A stretch of 64,000 nt of DNA from Deltaproteobacteria bacterium (GCA_020060215.1 JAGVAP010000132.1:186001-250000); one strand, 5' to 3'. Shown: positions 24,602-33,980, counted from the first letter of the stretch. Notes: generated by a model from the letters alone, not told the origin. Numbers and translations: made by a program.

Positions 24602-25952
24602 TCTTGGAGAGGAGCATGGGGCGGCTGACCTCGAGGATGCGAGCGGCCTGCGAGCGGTTGCCCCCGGTCAGCGCGAGGGCCCTCCGGATCAGATCCCGCT
24701 CCAGGCTCCTGCTGGCCTTCTTGATGGAGAGGGTGCCCATCGGCTCGATGGACGGTGGGAACCCTTCGGCGGACGAGAGGGAGGGGGGAAGGTCCTCGGG
24801 CGTGATCCACCGCCCCTTGGCCAGCAATACCGCCCTCTCCGTCACGTTCTCCAGTTCCCTCACGTTTCCCGGCCAGGGGTAGGCCATGAGGATGGGCAGC
24901 GCCTTGGAGGAGAGTCCCTCCACGTTCTTTTTCAGCTTCCGGTTGAACAGATCGATGAAGTAGCCGAAGAGAAGGGGAATATCGCCGCGCCGCTCTCGCA
25001 AGGCGGGCAGGTGGATGGGCATGACATTGATCCGGTAGAAAAGGTCCTCCCGAAACCTCCCGGCCTCCGCCTCCCTCTTCAGATCCTTGGAGGTGGCGGC
25101 GATCACCCGGACATCGATCTTTTTCGGGCCCACCCCTCCCAGGGCCGTAATCTCCTCCTCCTGGAGCACCCTCAGGAGCTTGACCTGAAGCGGCAGGGGC
25201 AGGTCGCCGATCTCATCCAGGAACAGCGTCCCTCCGTCCGCCTCCTCGAAGTGGCCCGGCTTGTCCCTCACCGCATCCGTGAAGGCCCCTTTCTTGTACC
25301 CGAAGAGCTCGCTCTCCAGGAGGTTCTCGGGAATGCCGCCGCAGTTGATCGGAACCAGCGGGCCGGACCCCCTCGGACTGCTCGTATGGATGGCCCTTGC
25401 GATGAGTTCCTTGCCCGTTCCGCTCTCCCCCGTGATCAGGACCGTGGTCTTGTGATCCGATACCGTCCTCACCAGGTCGAAGACATGAGCCATGGCCTCG
25501 CTTCGCGCCACGATATTGCTGAACGAGTACTTGCGGTCGATCTCGCCGATCCTGCTCTTCAGCTCCAGGTTCTCCTCTTTGAGCCGCTCCCTCTCCTCCG
25601 CCTTTTTCAGGGTCAGCAGGACCTCGTCCTGCTTGAACGGTTTGGAGATGTAATCGTAGGCCCCGAGTTTCATCGCCTCCACGGCCGTCTCCAGGGTCCC
25701 GTACGCGGACATCATGATGTAGGTCTTCTCGGGAAACCTCTCCCGGGCCCGCTTCAGAAAGGCCATCCCGCTCATCTTGGGCATCTTCAGGTCGCAGAGG
25801 ATGTAATCAAAGGAGTCCTTTTCCAGCATCTCCAGTCCGTCGAACCCGTTCGATGCGGCCTCCGCCGCGAATCCGGCCTTTCTCAACATGACCTTCAGCA
25901 TGTGGCGCATGTTCTCTTCGTCGTCGATGATGAGTACGGATTTCCCGGTCAT
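24573..25952 (-). CDS. sigma54-dependent response regulator (NtrC/AtoC family)
   Basis: This 459-residue regulator has a receiver domain (IDDEENM, phosphorylatable D in CDLKMPKM, K in YISKPF), an AAA+ domain (about residues 145-385) with Walker A GESGTGKE and Walker B FLDEIGDL, and a Fis-type HTH at the C-terminus (GGNRSQAARILEVSRPMLLSKI). It should activate sigma54 promoters when phosphorylated. The sigma54-contact loop reads GAFTDA in place of the usual GAFTGA. GGGGAGAG precedes the ATG. The kinase immediately upstream, 112 bases away, is the likely partner, and the prepilin peptidase before it hints at pilus or secretion control. Confidence 0.92.
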   Translation of the reverse strand: MTGKSVLIIDDEENMRHMLKVMLRKAGFAAEAASNGFDGLEMLEKDSFDYILCDLKMPKMSGMAFLKRARERFPEKTYIMMSAYGTLETAVEAMKLGAYDYISKPFKQDEVLLTLKKAEERERLKEENLELKSRIGEIDRKYSFSNIVARSEAMAHVFDLVRTVSDHKTTVLITGESGTGKELIARAIHTSSPRGSGPLVPINCGGIPENLLESELFGYKKGAFTDAVRDKPGHFEEADGGTLFLDEIGDLPLPLQVKLLRVLQEEEITALGGVGPKKIDVRVIAATSKDLKREAEAGRFREDLFYRINVMPIHLPALRERRGDIPLLFGYFIDLFNRKLKKNVEGLSSKALPILMAYPWPGNVRELENVTERAVLLAKGRWITPEDLPPSLSSAEGFPPSIEPMGTLSIKKASRSLERDLIRRALALTGGNRSQAARILEVSRPMLLSKIKEFELEKK

Positions 25953-26064
25953 GGTCTCTCCCCGAATCGACCTGGTTCGTGATCACGAGGTCACTGAATA
26001 GCGTCTCTCGCCCGCTTCGCTAGAGATCTCGGAGCTCAAAGAGAGCGCGAACGGGTCCTGTTTC

Positions 26065-27678
26065 TTACCGGTCCTGCGCCGGGTCCTCCGGCAAGGCTCT
26101 CCGTGCGCTCTGTGAGATCGATCCAAGATCTTTTCCGCTCCTCCCTTGTCTCTCCGCCAGCGGCAAGGTCACGATGAACCGCGCCCCCCGCCCTTCCGGA
26201 CTCTCCGCCCTGATGAGTCCGCCCATGCTCTCCACGATACGGTAGCAGACCGACAGCCCGAGACCGGTCCCCTTCCCGGGTTCCTTGGTGGTGTAAAAGG
26301 GGTCGAAAATGTGCGTCAGATCCTCCTGCGGGATCCCCGGCCCCGTGTCCGTGAATTCCACATCAATATTCCCATCGGTGCTGGAGGTGCGGATCAGGAG
26401 GATTTTCTTTCCATCGGTGCAGCCTTCCTCACAGAGCGCGTCCGCGGCATTCATGACGATATTCACGAATACCTGCTGCAGCCGGCTCGGGTCGGCGATC
26501 AGAAGGTCGTCCCCGGCCTCGTGCCGGCAGCGGATGTCGATCCCCTGCAGCATGGGCTGAGGGCCCAGGATGTTCAGCGTCTTCCGGAGGACGTCGTGGA
26601 CGTGGGTCTCCTCGGGCTTTGGGCTGGACGGCCTGGAGAAATCCAGGAGCTGGCGGATGATCCGGTTGATGCGGCTGATCTCCATCTCCAGCCGGTCCAG
26701 GAAGTCCCTCCGTTCTTCTTCGGTCACGTCCCCGTGCCTGAGCAGTTCCAGGTACCCGAGGCTGATGCTGATCGGATTCCCAATCTCATGGGCCACACCC
26801 GCTGCCAGACGCCCGACCGAGGCCAGCTTTTCAGACCTGATCAGGTCGCTCTGGACCTGTTGCAGTTCGGCGTTCGCCTTTTCGAGGGAGGCGATGTGAT
26901 CCTTCAGCTCCGTCTTGTTCTCTTCCAGCCGTTTGAGCATGGACGTGAGCGAGCGGGAGAGCTCCCCGATCTCATTGGTGGACCCTTCCATGGGCAGGGG
27001 GACCATCCTGCCGTCTCTGTATTCGGAGGCGAGCTTCAGCAGGTTCCTGATCGGTCGGACGACAATCCTGGACAGCAGAAGGATGCCCACCAGGGTCAGA
27101 ACGATGGTGTCCAGCAGGATGTATCCGATGACGATCTTCTGCACTCCCCGGAGGGTCTCGTAGATCGGGGCGAGCGGAGACCGGAAGGCGGCGGCACCGA
27201 TCCGCTTGCCCTGAAAGGAGATCGGGGTGGAGACGAGCAGGTCCCTGGGCGCCAGCCAGACCACACCCCAGGTGGTCCCCACCAAGCGGGAGTTCCAGGA
27301 CGAAGCCTTGACGGCCTCCCTGGCCATGCCCAGGATCTGATCGTCGCCGGCTGCATCCATGCTCCTCCAGGCCACCCCGTCGAGGTCCAGCAGGAGGCCT
27401 TCGGCAAAACCGCCCCTTGAAAGCAGGCCCGCCATACTCCGATGAATGACCGGATCCCTCAACACCCCGGTGGAACCGTTCCCCCTTGCGGCCAGCAGGA
27501 CGGCAATGTTTTCCTCCAGGGCCGCCGCCGCCAGGCGGCATGCCTGCACCCTGGACTGGGTGAGACTGCTCTCCGAGAACTTCAACTCGGCAACGTGGAT
27601 CAGCAGCATGGCGGCCAGGATCAGGAAGACCAGTTGCGCCATGATGCCGGTTCTCAGACTGTAGATGGGGAGCCGCAA
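26065..27678 (-). CDS. membrane sensor histidine kinase with HAMP domain
   Basis: From TTG at 27678 the kinase is 537 residues. It has a TM helix (MAQLVFLILAAMLLIHV), an extracytoplasmic sensor of about 140 residues, a second TM helix (IVIGYILLDTIVLTLVGILLL), HAMP, a coiled coil, HisKA (GRLAAGVAHEIGNPISISLGYLELL) and HATPase with N (NIVMNAADAL), G1 (DTGPGI) and G2 (GTGLGLSV) boxes. The TTG start is chosen because GAGGTCGG precedes it and it lies 11 bases after the prepilin peptidase stop; ATG at 27642 is the alternative. The very long open frame further upstream is only read-through. Its likely partner is the downstream NtrC-type regulator. Confidence 0.88.
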   Translation of the reverse strand: MRLPIYSLRTGIMAQLVFLILAAMLLIHVAELKFSESSLTQSRVQACRLAAAALEENIAVLLAARGNGSTGVLRDPVIHRSMAGLLSRGGFAEGLLLDLDGVAWRSMDAAGDDQILGMAREAVKASSWNSRLVGTTWGVVWLAPRDLLVSTPISFQGKRIGAAAFRSPLAPIYETLRGVQKIVIGYILLDTIVLTLVGILLLSRIVVRPIRNLLKLASEYRDGRMVPLPMEGSTNEIGELSRSLTSMLKRLEENKTELKDHIASLEKANAELQQVQSDLIRSEKLASVGRLAAGVAHEIGNPISISLGYLELLRHGDVTEEERRDFLDRLEMEISRINRIIRQLLDFSRPSSPKPEETHVHDVLRKTLNILGPQPMLQGIDIRCRHEAGDDLLIADPSRLQQVFVNIVMNAADALCEEGCTDGKKILLIRTSSTDGNIDVEFTDTGPGIPQEDLTHIFDPFYTTKEPGKGTGLGLSVCYRIVESMGGLIRAESPEGRGARFIVTLPLAERQGRSGKDLGSISQSARRALPEDPAQDR

Positions 27679-27689
27679 TCCGACCGACC

Positions 27690-28478
27690 TCAAGCCAGAC
27701 CAAGATATGCATGCCAGAGAAGGAAGATCTCCCTTTGGAAAAAGAGGCAGAGGAGCGCTCCGAGTACAAGGAACGGGCCGAAGGGTATGGCCTCCCGCAG
27801 GTTTCGGCGGGACAGCAGGAGGCATCCTCCGCCGATCAGGGTCCCCGTGAACGAGGAGATGAGGATGATCAGGGGGAGCGACTTCCATCCCATCCATGCC
27901 CCGATCATGGCAAGGAGCTTGACGTCGCCTCCTCCCATGCCCTCCTGTCGCCGGATCCAGCGGTAGAGCAGACCTACCGCGTAGAGCGAACCGCCCCCCA
28001 GCAGGATCCCTATTCCGGACTCCAGGGCCGAAAGAGGGGTCATGGGCAGCACGGAAAGGCCGAAGCCGACCACAATGCCCGGCAGAGAGATCACGTCGGG
28101 GATGATCCTGTAATCGATATCGATGAAGGCGACGACGAGCAGGGCCGCGCAGAACGCCAGGAGGGCGAGATAGTGCAGCGAGAACCCGTGCTTGATGAAC
28201 AGGGCCATGCTGAGCAGCCCGGTGGTGAGTTCCACGACCGGGTAGCGGATCGAGATCCCGGCCCTGCAGGATCGGCACCTCCCCAAGAGCAGGATGTAGC
28301 TTACCAAGGGAAGGTTGTCGTAGAACCTGATCCGGGCGCCGCACCCGGGGCAGCTCGAGGGAGGGTGCACAATGGACCGTCCAAGCGGGATCCGGTGGAT
28401 GCAGACGTTGAGGAAGCTCCCGAGGACCATTCCGAAAACGAGGGAGAAGAGCAAAAAAAGGGTGTCGGGTTCAATCAT
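27690..28478 (-). CDS. pilD: type IV prepilin peptidase / leader peptidase
   Basis: The 262-residue polytopic membrane aspartate protease cleaves and N-methylates type IV pilin and pseudopilin precursors. The N-terminal domain has the GSFLNVCIHRIP motif and two zinc cysteine pairs (CPGC and CRSC). The two catalytic aspartates lie in FIDIDYRIIPD and in GMGGGDVKLLAMIG. Both halves are intact, so it should be bifunctional. It is the first gene of a minus-strand unit with the kinase and NtrC-type regulator. No pilin genes are in the window. It is divergent from the YrdC-type gene, with the start codons 53 bases apart. Confidence 0.93.
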   Translation of the reverse strand: MIEPDTLFLLFSLVFGMVLGSFLNVCIHRIPLGRSIVHPPSSCPGCGARIRFYDNLPLVSYILLLGRCRSCRAGISIRYPVVELTTGLLSMALFIKHGFSLHYLALLAFCAALLVVAFIDIDYRIIPDVISLPGIVVGFGLSVLPMTPLSALESGIGILLGGGSLYAVGLLYRWIRRQEGMGGGDVKLLAMIGAWMGWKSLPLIILISSFTGTLIGGGCLLLSRRNLREAIPFGPFLVLGALLCLFFQREIFLLWHAYLGLA

Positions 28479-28496
28479 CTCAGCTGTGACATCGGG

Positions 28497-28523
28497 TTGA
28501 CAAACCGGTTGAAGAACTATATT
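28497..28523 (+). promoter_or_regulatory. candidate promoter for a leaderless YrdC-type gene
   Basis: A perfect TTGACA (28497-28502) is followed after a short 15-base spacer by TATATT (28518-28523). The ATG is at 28532, eight bases past the -10, and no Shine-Dalgarno precedes it, so transcription may begin at or next to the start codon. Confidence 0.45.
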
Positions 28524-28531
28524 TGCTACCT

Positions 28532-29122
28532 ATGATCCTGTCCATCAATTCCCAGAACCCCCAGAAGCGCCTCATCAGACGTGTCTGCGAGACCTTGGAA
28601 CAGGGCGGACTGATCGGCTACCCTACCGATACCTTCTACGGAATCGGGTGCGACCTCCTGAACAAGAAAGGCATACAGCAGATCCACAAGCTGAAGAACC
28701 GGGCGGTCAAACAGCCTCTCTCGATCGTATGCGACAGCCTCAAGGAGATCAGCCGGTACGCGAAGGTCTCCGACTACGCCTACAAGACCATGAAGAGGGT
28801 GCTCCCCGGGCCGTACACCTTTATCCTGGAGGCGACCCAGCTCGTCCCCAAGATCATGCTCGCCAAGCGAAAAACGATCGGCATTCGGATCCCCGACAAC
28901 CGGATCTGCCTGGACCTCGTGGAACAACTGGGCAGACCGATCATCAGCACGAGCGCAGGCCTGGACGACCCCGAGGCGATTGAGAAGAAGTTCAAACCCT
29001 ATCTCGAGGTCGTGATCGACGGCGGCCCGACCGTTCCCGAGCCCTCCAGCGTGATTTCGCTGGTCAACGACATCCCCGAGGTGATCCGGGAAGGCAAAGG
29101 GGACGTCAGTCTCTTTCTTTAA
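28532..29122 (+). CDS. Sua5/YciO/YrdC-family protein (threonylcarbamoyl-AMP synthase type)
   Basis: The 196-residue protein shows the YrdC fold signatures: GGLIGYPTDTFYGIGCDLLN near residue 28, IHKLKNRAVKQPLSIVC with the KXR nucleotide-binding pattern near residue 55, LPGPYTFILEAT, and a C-terminal STSAGLDDP followed by PSSVISL. Enzymes of this family form threonylcarbamoyl-AMP for the t6A37 modification of tRNA. The sequence context is closest to the YciO branch, whose activity is weaker, so the assignment to t6A synthesis is not certain. It lacks the C-terminal Sua5 domain. The ATG at 28532 has no Shine-Dalgarno. Confidence 0.87.
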   Translation: MILSINSQNPQKRLIRRVCETLEQGGLIGYPTDTFYGIGCDLLNKKGIQQIHKLKNRAVKQPLSIVCDSLKEISRYAKVSDYAYKTMKRVLPGPYTFILEATQLVPKIMLAKRKTIGIRIPDNRICLDLVEQLGRPIISTSAGLDDPEAIEKKFKPYLEVVIDGGPTVPEPSSVISLVNDIPEVIREGKGDVSLFL

Positions 29123-29250
29123 CGGCCTGTCGCCTCTGAAGGTCGACTGGACGATCTTCGGTTCTTCGGGCTTCCTTGTTCCTTCGTCATGCGACATTCG
29201 GTGTTCGGTCCTGCACTTCGCCTTCGGTCCTTCCTTTCCTTGGACACGGG

Positions 29251-30150
29251 TCATTTCAAGGATCCGTCCCACCGGTATTCGACCCTGGTCTGAAGCAGGT
29301 CCCTGATCCTCCGGACCATGGATTCCGCCCCGTCTCCGAAGATCAGCTCCCAGAGGATCGACCTTTCCTTTCTGGCATGGACGAGCGTCACCTCTCCCTC
29401 GATGCCGGCCATCTGCTTGGCCACATCGACTGCATCCAGGAAGTTCCCGAGGGAATCCACCAGACCCAGGGCTTTGCAGCGCGCCCCTGACAGGATCCGG
29501 CCGTCTGCGATCTCCCGTACCTCTTCCACGGGGAGCTTTCTGCCCTCGGCCACGGCCTCCACGAACTGGGATTGGATCTCCCGGGTGAGCCCCTCGACGA
29601 GCTCCCGGTCCCGCGGGGACATCCTCCTGTGTGGGGAGCCGATATCCTTGAACTCGCCCGACTTGACCACCTCCAGCCCGATTCCCCACCGGCTGAGAAG
29701 CTCTTCGATCTGGACGAACTCCATAATGACGCCGATACTGCCCGATAGGGTGCCCGGGTTGGCGACGATCTTGTCCGCACCTGCAGCGATATAGTATCCG
29801 CCGGAAGCGGCCAGGGTGCCCAAAGAGGCAACCACCCTCTTCGTCTGAACGGTCCTCCGGACCTCCTTGTAGATCTCCTGGGAAGGTCCGACCGCACCGC
29901 CGGGCGAGTTCACCCTCAGGATGATGGCCTTGATCCTGTCGTCTTTTCGGAAAGACTCGAGCTGTCGCAGCACAGGCTCCGGACTGGCGACCACGCCCTC
30001 GACGGTGATCACGCCTATCCTGTTGCCAAAAGAAAGGCCCCGTGAAGGGCCTGTCAGACTGAGGATCACCGACATCACGATGCCCAGGACCAGTACGGCC
30101 GCACAAAGGATGCCGAGCACGAGCAGTATGGGATGTTTTTTTTGTGCCAT
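29251..30150 (-). CDS. sppA: signal peptide peptidase SppA (36 kDa type)
   Basis: The 299-residue serine protease has an N-terminal membrane anchor (about residues 8-32) and the SppA catalytic domain. The nucleophile serine lies in GTLAASGGYYIAAGADKI and the lysine general base in VVKSGEFKDIGSPHR, the Ser/Lys dyad of this family. The ILRVNSPGGAVGPSQEIY segment that forms the oxyanion region is intact. It degrades cleaved signal peptides in the membrane. It follows rpsA by 34 bases on the same strand, a gene order (cmk, rpsA, sppA) seen in related bacteria. A 128-base gap to the YrdC-type gene holds only repeat-like TTCGGT tracts. Confidence 0.92.
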   Translation of the reverse strand: MAQKKHPILLVLGILCAAVLVLGIVMSVILSLTGPSRGLSFGNRIGVITVEGVVASPEPVLRQLESFRKDDRIKAIILRVNSPGGAVGPSQEIYKEVRRTVQTKRVVASLGTLAASGGYYIAAGADKIVANPGTLSGSIGVIMEFVQIEELLSRWGIGLEVVKSGEFKDIGSPHRRMSPRDRELVEGLTREIQSQFVEAVAEGRKLPVEEVREIADGRILSGARCKALGLVDSLGNFLDAVDVAKQMAGIEGEVTLVHARKERSILWELIFGDGAESMVRRIRDLLQTRVEYRWDGSLK

Positions 30151-30184
30151 ACACGCGGGAAACGTTCAGGAAGAACCCTTCCCT

Positions 30185-32011
30185 CTACTTCTCTCCTCCT
30201 TCTTCATCGCTCCCACTCCCCGATTGCCTTTGCTGGAGATCCATCATCCCCTTGCGCAGAAGTTCTCCCAGGTTCGAGGTTGCACCGTTCCGGCCGTCCG
30301 TATAGCTCTTGTAGATCTCCCGCTCCTCGCTTTCCTCCAGCTTCCGGATGGAGAGCCCGATCTTCTTCTCTCCCCTCGCGACATTGATCACCTTCGCCTG
30401 GATCACATCATCGACGTTGAACCGGCTCAGGGGATTGCCGCCCTTCTCCTTGGAGAGCTCCGACACGTGGATCAGACCCTCGATGCCCTCTTCCAGTTCG
30501 ACGAAGACCCCGAAATCGGTCACATTGGTCACGGTACCGGTCACCCGGGTTCCAGGTCTGTATTTCACGGGCGCCTGATCCCATGGATCTACGGAGAGCT
30601 GCTTGATGCCCAGGGAAAATCGCTCGTTCTGTTTGTCGATGTTGAGGACCACCGCCTGGACCTCCTGTCCCTTCTTGTACAGCTCGGAAGGATGCTTGAT
30701 CCTCCTGGTCCAGGAGATGTCGCTGATGTGCACCAGCCCGTCGATTCCCTCGTCGATGCCGATAAAAATGCCGAAATCAGTGATGTTCTTGATCTTCCCG
30801 GCGATGGTGGTGCCGACCGGATATTTGCCCCCGATCAGGTCCCACGGGTTGGGCTCGGCCTGTTTCAGACCCAGGGAGATGCGCTTGTTTCCGGAGTCGA
30901 TGTTCAGGACCATGGCCTCGACCTGATCCCCGACCTTGACCACCTGAGAAGGATGTCTGATCTTCCTCGTCCACGACATCTCGGAGACATGGATCAGCCC
31001 TTCGATCCCCTCTTCCACCTCTACAAAAGCGCCGTAGTCGGCGAGGCTGACCACACGTCCCCTGATCCGGGTTCCGGCCGGGTACTTTTTGTCCGCATCG
31101 GTCCAGGGGTCGGCCTTGAGCTGTTTCAACCCGAGGGATACCCGTCCGGTATTCTCGTCATAGTTGAGTACCTTCACCGTGATCTCATCCCCCATCTGGT
31201 ACATCTCGGAGGGATGGCCCACCCGGCCCCAGGACATGTCGGTGATGTGGAGGAGACCGTCGATGCCGCCCAGATCGATGAACAGGCCGTATTCCGTGAT
31301 GTTCTTCACGGCGCCGCTCAGAACCGCTCCGGGCGCGATGTTCTTGAGGGTCTGCTCCCTCAGGTGAGCCCTTTCCGCCTCGAGCAGGGCCCTCCTGGAA
31401 AGGACGATATTCGATCTCCGCTTGTTGTACTTCAGGATCTTGAACTCATGGACCGTTCCGATGAGAGAGTCGAAGTCCTTGATGGGCTTTAGGCTGATCT
31501 GGGAACCCGGAAGAAAGGCGGGAAGGCCGATATCGACCGACATGCCCCCCTTGACCCGCGCCGTGATCTTGCCCTTGATGGTAAGGCCCTTCTCGTAGAC
31601 GTCTCTGATCTCGTCCCAGATCTTGATCTTGGCGGCCTTCTCCTTGGAGAGGATGATGATGCCTTCATCGTCTTCTCTTCGCTCCAGGATCACATCGACC
31701 GGGTCCCCCACCCGTGCGGTAATGTTTCCACTGGAGTCGATGAACTCGGCAATAGGGATCTGGCCTTCCGACTTATAGCCGATGTCTACAAGGACGAACT
31801 CCTTGTCCACGTGCACGATCTCGCCGCGGACAAGCCCCCCCTCTTCGATGCTCTTCAGGCTCTCTTCATAGAGCTCCAGGAAGTTCTTGTCCTGTTCCGT
31901 CTTGCCCTTTTCATCGGCTTTCGGCTTCCACGAAGCCGCTTCGGTTTCCAAGGCCCCCTTTTCGGCCCCTGCCATGATGTCGCCCTGCGTTTTATCTGTT
32001 TGTTGTCCCAT
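30185..32011 (-). CDS. rpsA: 30S ribosomal protein S1
   Basis: The 608-residue protein contains six S1 RNA-binding domains after an acidic N-terminal region of about 45 residues. Domain starts are recognisable as repeated blocks such as GLVRGEIVHVDKEFVLVDIG, GAVLSGAVKNITEYGLFIDLGG and GTRVTGTVTNVTDFGVFVELEEG, each followed by GLIHVSEMSW-type strands. S1 brings mRNA to the 30S subunit. The C-terminal tail is short and rich in Gln, Ser, Gly and Glu. GAGGGGGTAAGG precedes the ATG at 32011. It lies between cmk and sppA, as in many proteobacteria. The length is close to normal. Confidence 0.96.
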   Translation of the reverse strand: MGQQTDKTQGDIMAGAEKGALETEAASWKPKADEKGKTEQDKNFLELYEESLKSIEEGGLVRGEIVHVDKEFVLVDIGYKSEGQIPIAEFIDSSGNITARVGDPVDVILERREDDEGIIILSKEKAAKIKIWDEIRDVYEKGLTIKGKITARVKGGMSVDIGLPAFLPGSQISLKPIKDFDSLIGTVHEFKILKYNKRRSNIVLSRRALLEAERAHLREQTLKNIAPGAVLSGAVKNITEYGLFIDLGGIDGLLHITDMSWGRVGHPSEMYQMGDEITVKVLNYDENTGRVSLGLKQLKADPWTDADKKYPAGTRIRGRVVSLADYGAFVEVEEGIEGLIHVSEMSWTRKIRHPSQVVKVGDQVEAMVLNIDSGNKRISLGLKQAEPNPWDLIGGKYPVGTTIAGKIKNITDFGIFIGIDEGIDGLVHISDISWTRRIKHPSELYKKGQEVQAVVLNIDKQNERFSLGIKQLSVDPWDQAPVKYRPGTRVTGTVTNVTDFGVFVELEEGIEGLIHVSELSKEKGGNPLSRFNVDDVIQAKVINVARGEKKIGLSIRKLEESEEREIYKSYTDGRNGATSNLGELLRKGMMDLQQRQSGSGSDEEGGEK

Positions 32012-32214
32012 CGACGCCTTACCCCCTCTTGTTTATCCCCCTTCGGACTCCTCCCGAAAGAGTATTTTACTAACAAATATGGCAAAAAAGTTCAATAATG
32101 AATCGCCCTCTCACCGTCTGGGCGGAGAACCCGCTTCCCCCCGCCCTTTTCGGGGGAGCTTGTCCCCTTTTTTGCCTTGACGACGGCCGAGGAACCCGGC
32201 CCCGAGATCTCGGG

Positions 32215-32892
32215 CTATCCTCGTCCCATACGTTCCATCAACAATGCAGTGACCTGATCCGGATCCAGCCTGGAAGTATCGATGACCATGGCATCCGGGG
32301 CGGGAATAAGCGGCGCAATCGCGCGTCGGCTGTCCTGGTCGTCGCGTCTCCTGAGCTCGATCTCCACCTCGTCCCGGCGAACCGGCTCACCCCTGGCCAG
32401 CCTCTCGCGGTACCTTCTGTCGGCCCGCACTTCCACGCTGGCGGTCAGGAAGAATTTGTGCCTTGCTTCGGGGAACACAACGGTCCCCATGTCTCTCCCT
32501 TCGGCGACCAGCCGGCCCCGGAGGCCGATCTTCCTCTGGAGCGCGGTCATGGCATCCCGCACCTCCTTGACGGCCGAGACCTCCGAGGACAGGAGATCCA
32601 TCTCCGGACTCCTGATCGCCGATGTGACGTCTTCCTCACCGATGAGGAGCCGGTTCCCCCGGTCGGTCGCTTCGAAGCGAAGATCCAACCCCGCGCAGAG
32701 CTTTCCCAATTCGGCCGGATGCCTGATCGCCCCCGTTTTCTTGGCCTGCAGCGCCACTGCACGGTACATCGCGCCGGTATCCAGATAGAGGAATCCGAGC
32801 CTTTCGGCCAGCAGTTTGCTGATGGTGCTCTTCCCGCTCCCTGCCGGTCCGTCGATGGTCACGATTTCCGCCCGATGGCACCCTTGGTTCAT
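32215..32892 (-). CDS. cmk: cytidylate kinase
   Basis: The 225-residue P-loop kinase phosphorylates CMP and dCMP with ATP. It shows Walker A, TIDGPAGSGKSTISK, then LYLDTGAMYRAVAL, the CMP-binding VAEGRDMGTVVFPEA and the lid region RADRRYRERLARGE followed by RDDQDSRRAIAPL. All are typical for the short Cmk family. The ATG at 32892 is preferred because it places the P-loop near residue 13; an ATG at 32964 would add 24 residues with no family support. The 203-base gap to rpsA shows no clear promoter, so the two probably share a transcript. Confidence 0.95.
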   Translation of the reverse strand: MNQGCHRAEIVTIDGPAGSGKSTISKLLAERLGFLYLDTGAMYRAVALQAKKTGAIRHPAELGKLCAGLDLRFEATDRGNRLLIGEEDVTSAIRSPEMDLLSSEVSAVKEVRDAMTALQRKIGLRGRLVAEGRDMGTVVFPEARHKFFLTASVEVRADRRYRERLARGEPVRRDEVEIELRRRDDQDSRRAIAPLIPAPDAMVIDTSRLDPDQVTALLMERMGRG

Positions 32893-33013
32893 GTCGTCAG
32901 CCGCCGCACCTCCGGAAATCCGGCCTTCTCCGCCTTCTCGAAGCACGTCGGAAACCCGGAGCAAGCCGTTCGCATGGGAATTCGGAGGGGTGCTATTCTA
33001 GATCAAACAGAAG

Positions 33014-33859
33014 CTAGAGCTCGAACTCGGTGTTTTCCTTGGCCGCTTCAATCCTGATACGGGAATTCTTCATTTCTGCAAGATCTTCACAGAGCTTCTT
33101 GATGGCCGCAACTTCCGGATCGGTTCGGGAGGGATCGTGGTGGAATAAAACCAGCCGGTTCACGCCGGCTCGATAGGCGAGATCGAATGCGGATTCATAA
33201 TCTGAATGGCCCCAATCGCGTCTTTCAGGGATTTCCTGAGGCGTGTATTGCGCGTCATGGATCAGGATATCTGCTCCCTCACAGAACCTTACATAGTCCT
33301 CGGGGGATCGACCCTCCCACGAATCTTTTCTCAGCTCGTTGTCCGTAATGAACACCAGAACCTTCCCCCCTTCCCGGAACCGGTAGCCGAACCCTCCCTG
33401 GGGATGATGAAGGGGAATGCTGTCGATCCTTGCGCCTTCAATCTCCAGGACCCCCTTGTTGATTCGGTCCAGGAAGGAGACCTCCGCCTTAAGCGCATCG
33501 AAGGTGATCGGGAAGAACCCGTCTCCCATCTTGTTGTCGAAGGTATACCGAAGGCCTTTCATGCATGTAGGATAGCCGTCAATGGAGAGGCGGCACTGTT
33601 TCCGGTAGATCGGGGCGAAGAAGGGGAATCCGAGGATGTGATCCCAGTGGATATGCGTAATGAGGAGGTGGACGTCTAACGGCCCGTCGGTACTCGCCAG
33701 CTTATCTCCAAGGGGCCTGATTCCGGTCCCTGCGTCAATGATCACGGTCTTGCCGCTTCCAACGGTAAGTTCAAGGCAGGTCGTGTTTCCACCATATACG
33801 GTGGTGTTTTTGCCAGGTACTGCGATGGAACCCCTGGTGCCCCAAAACTTGACCTTCAT
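33014..33859 (-). CDS. MBL-fold metallo-hydrolase
   Basis: The 281-residue protein opens with VKFWGTRGSIAVPG, typical of the beta-lactamase-fold group that includes tRNase Z-like and phosphorylcholine-type hydrolases. Metal-binding residues are visible: THIHWDH near residue 70, and further histidines in PLHHPQGGFGYRF, with aspartates in FITDNE and LIHDAQYT, then LVLFHHDPSRTD. The motif order fits a functional binuclear enzyme. The substrate is unknown; similar proteins neighbour signalling domains elsewhere. AGGAGGTG lies about ten bases before the ATG. It is transcribed away from asnB. Confidence 0.87.
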   Translation of the reverse strand: MKVKFWGTRGSIAVPGKNTTVYGGNTTCLELTVGSGKTVIIDAGTGIRPLGDKLASTDGPLDVHLLITHIHWDHILGFPFFAPIYRKQCRLSIDGYPTCMKGLRYTFDNKMGDGFFPITFDALKAEVSFLDRINKGVLEIEGARIDSIPLHHPQGGFGYRFREGGKVLVFITDNELRKDSWEGRSPEDYVRFCEGADILIHDAQYTPQEIPERRDWGHSDYESAFDLAYRAGVNRLVLFHHDPSRTDPEVAAIKKLCEDLAEMKNSRIRIEAAKENTEFEL

Positions 33860-33951
33860 GTCCTACCCTGCACCTCCTTCCATTTCTGGGCAGGACCGAG
33901 AACCGAGAAATGGAATGAACTACTTCGCTTGGCGATCGTGGAGAATATAGA

Positions 33952-33980
33952 AACTTACGTGATCCAGGTCCCGGTGTCAA
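33952..33980 (-). promoter_or_regulatory. possible promoter for the MBL-fold gene
   Basis: On the minus strand, TTGACA (33980-33975), 17 bases, TAAGTT (33957-33952). The -35 is perfect and the -10 is weak. It lies about 90 bases before the ATG. Confidence 0.4.

Noticed and set aside
27679..28344. Upstream extension of the histidine kinase frame to 759 residues
   Set aside because: The extra part is out-of-frame translation of the prepilin peptidase gene, and a good TTG start with ribosome site lies just after that gene's stop.
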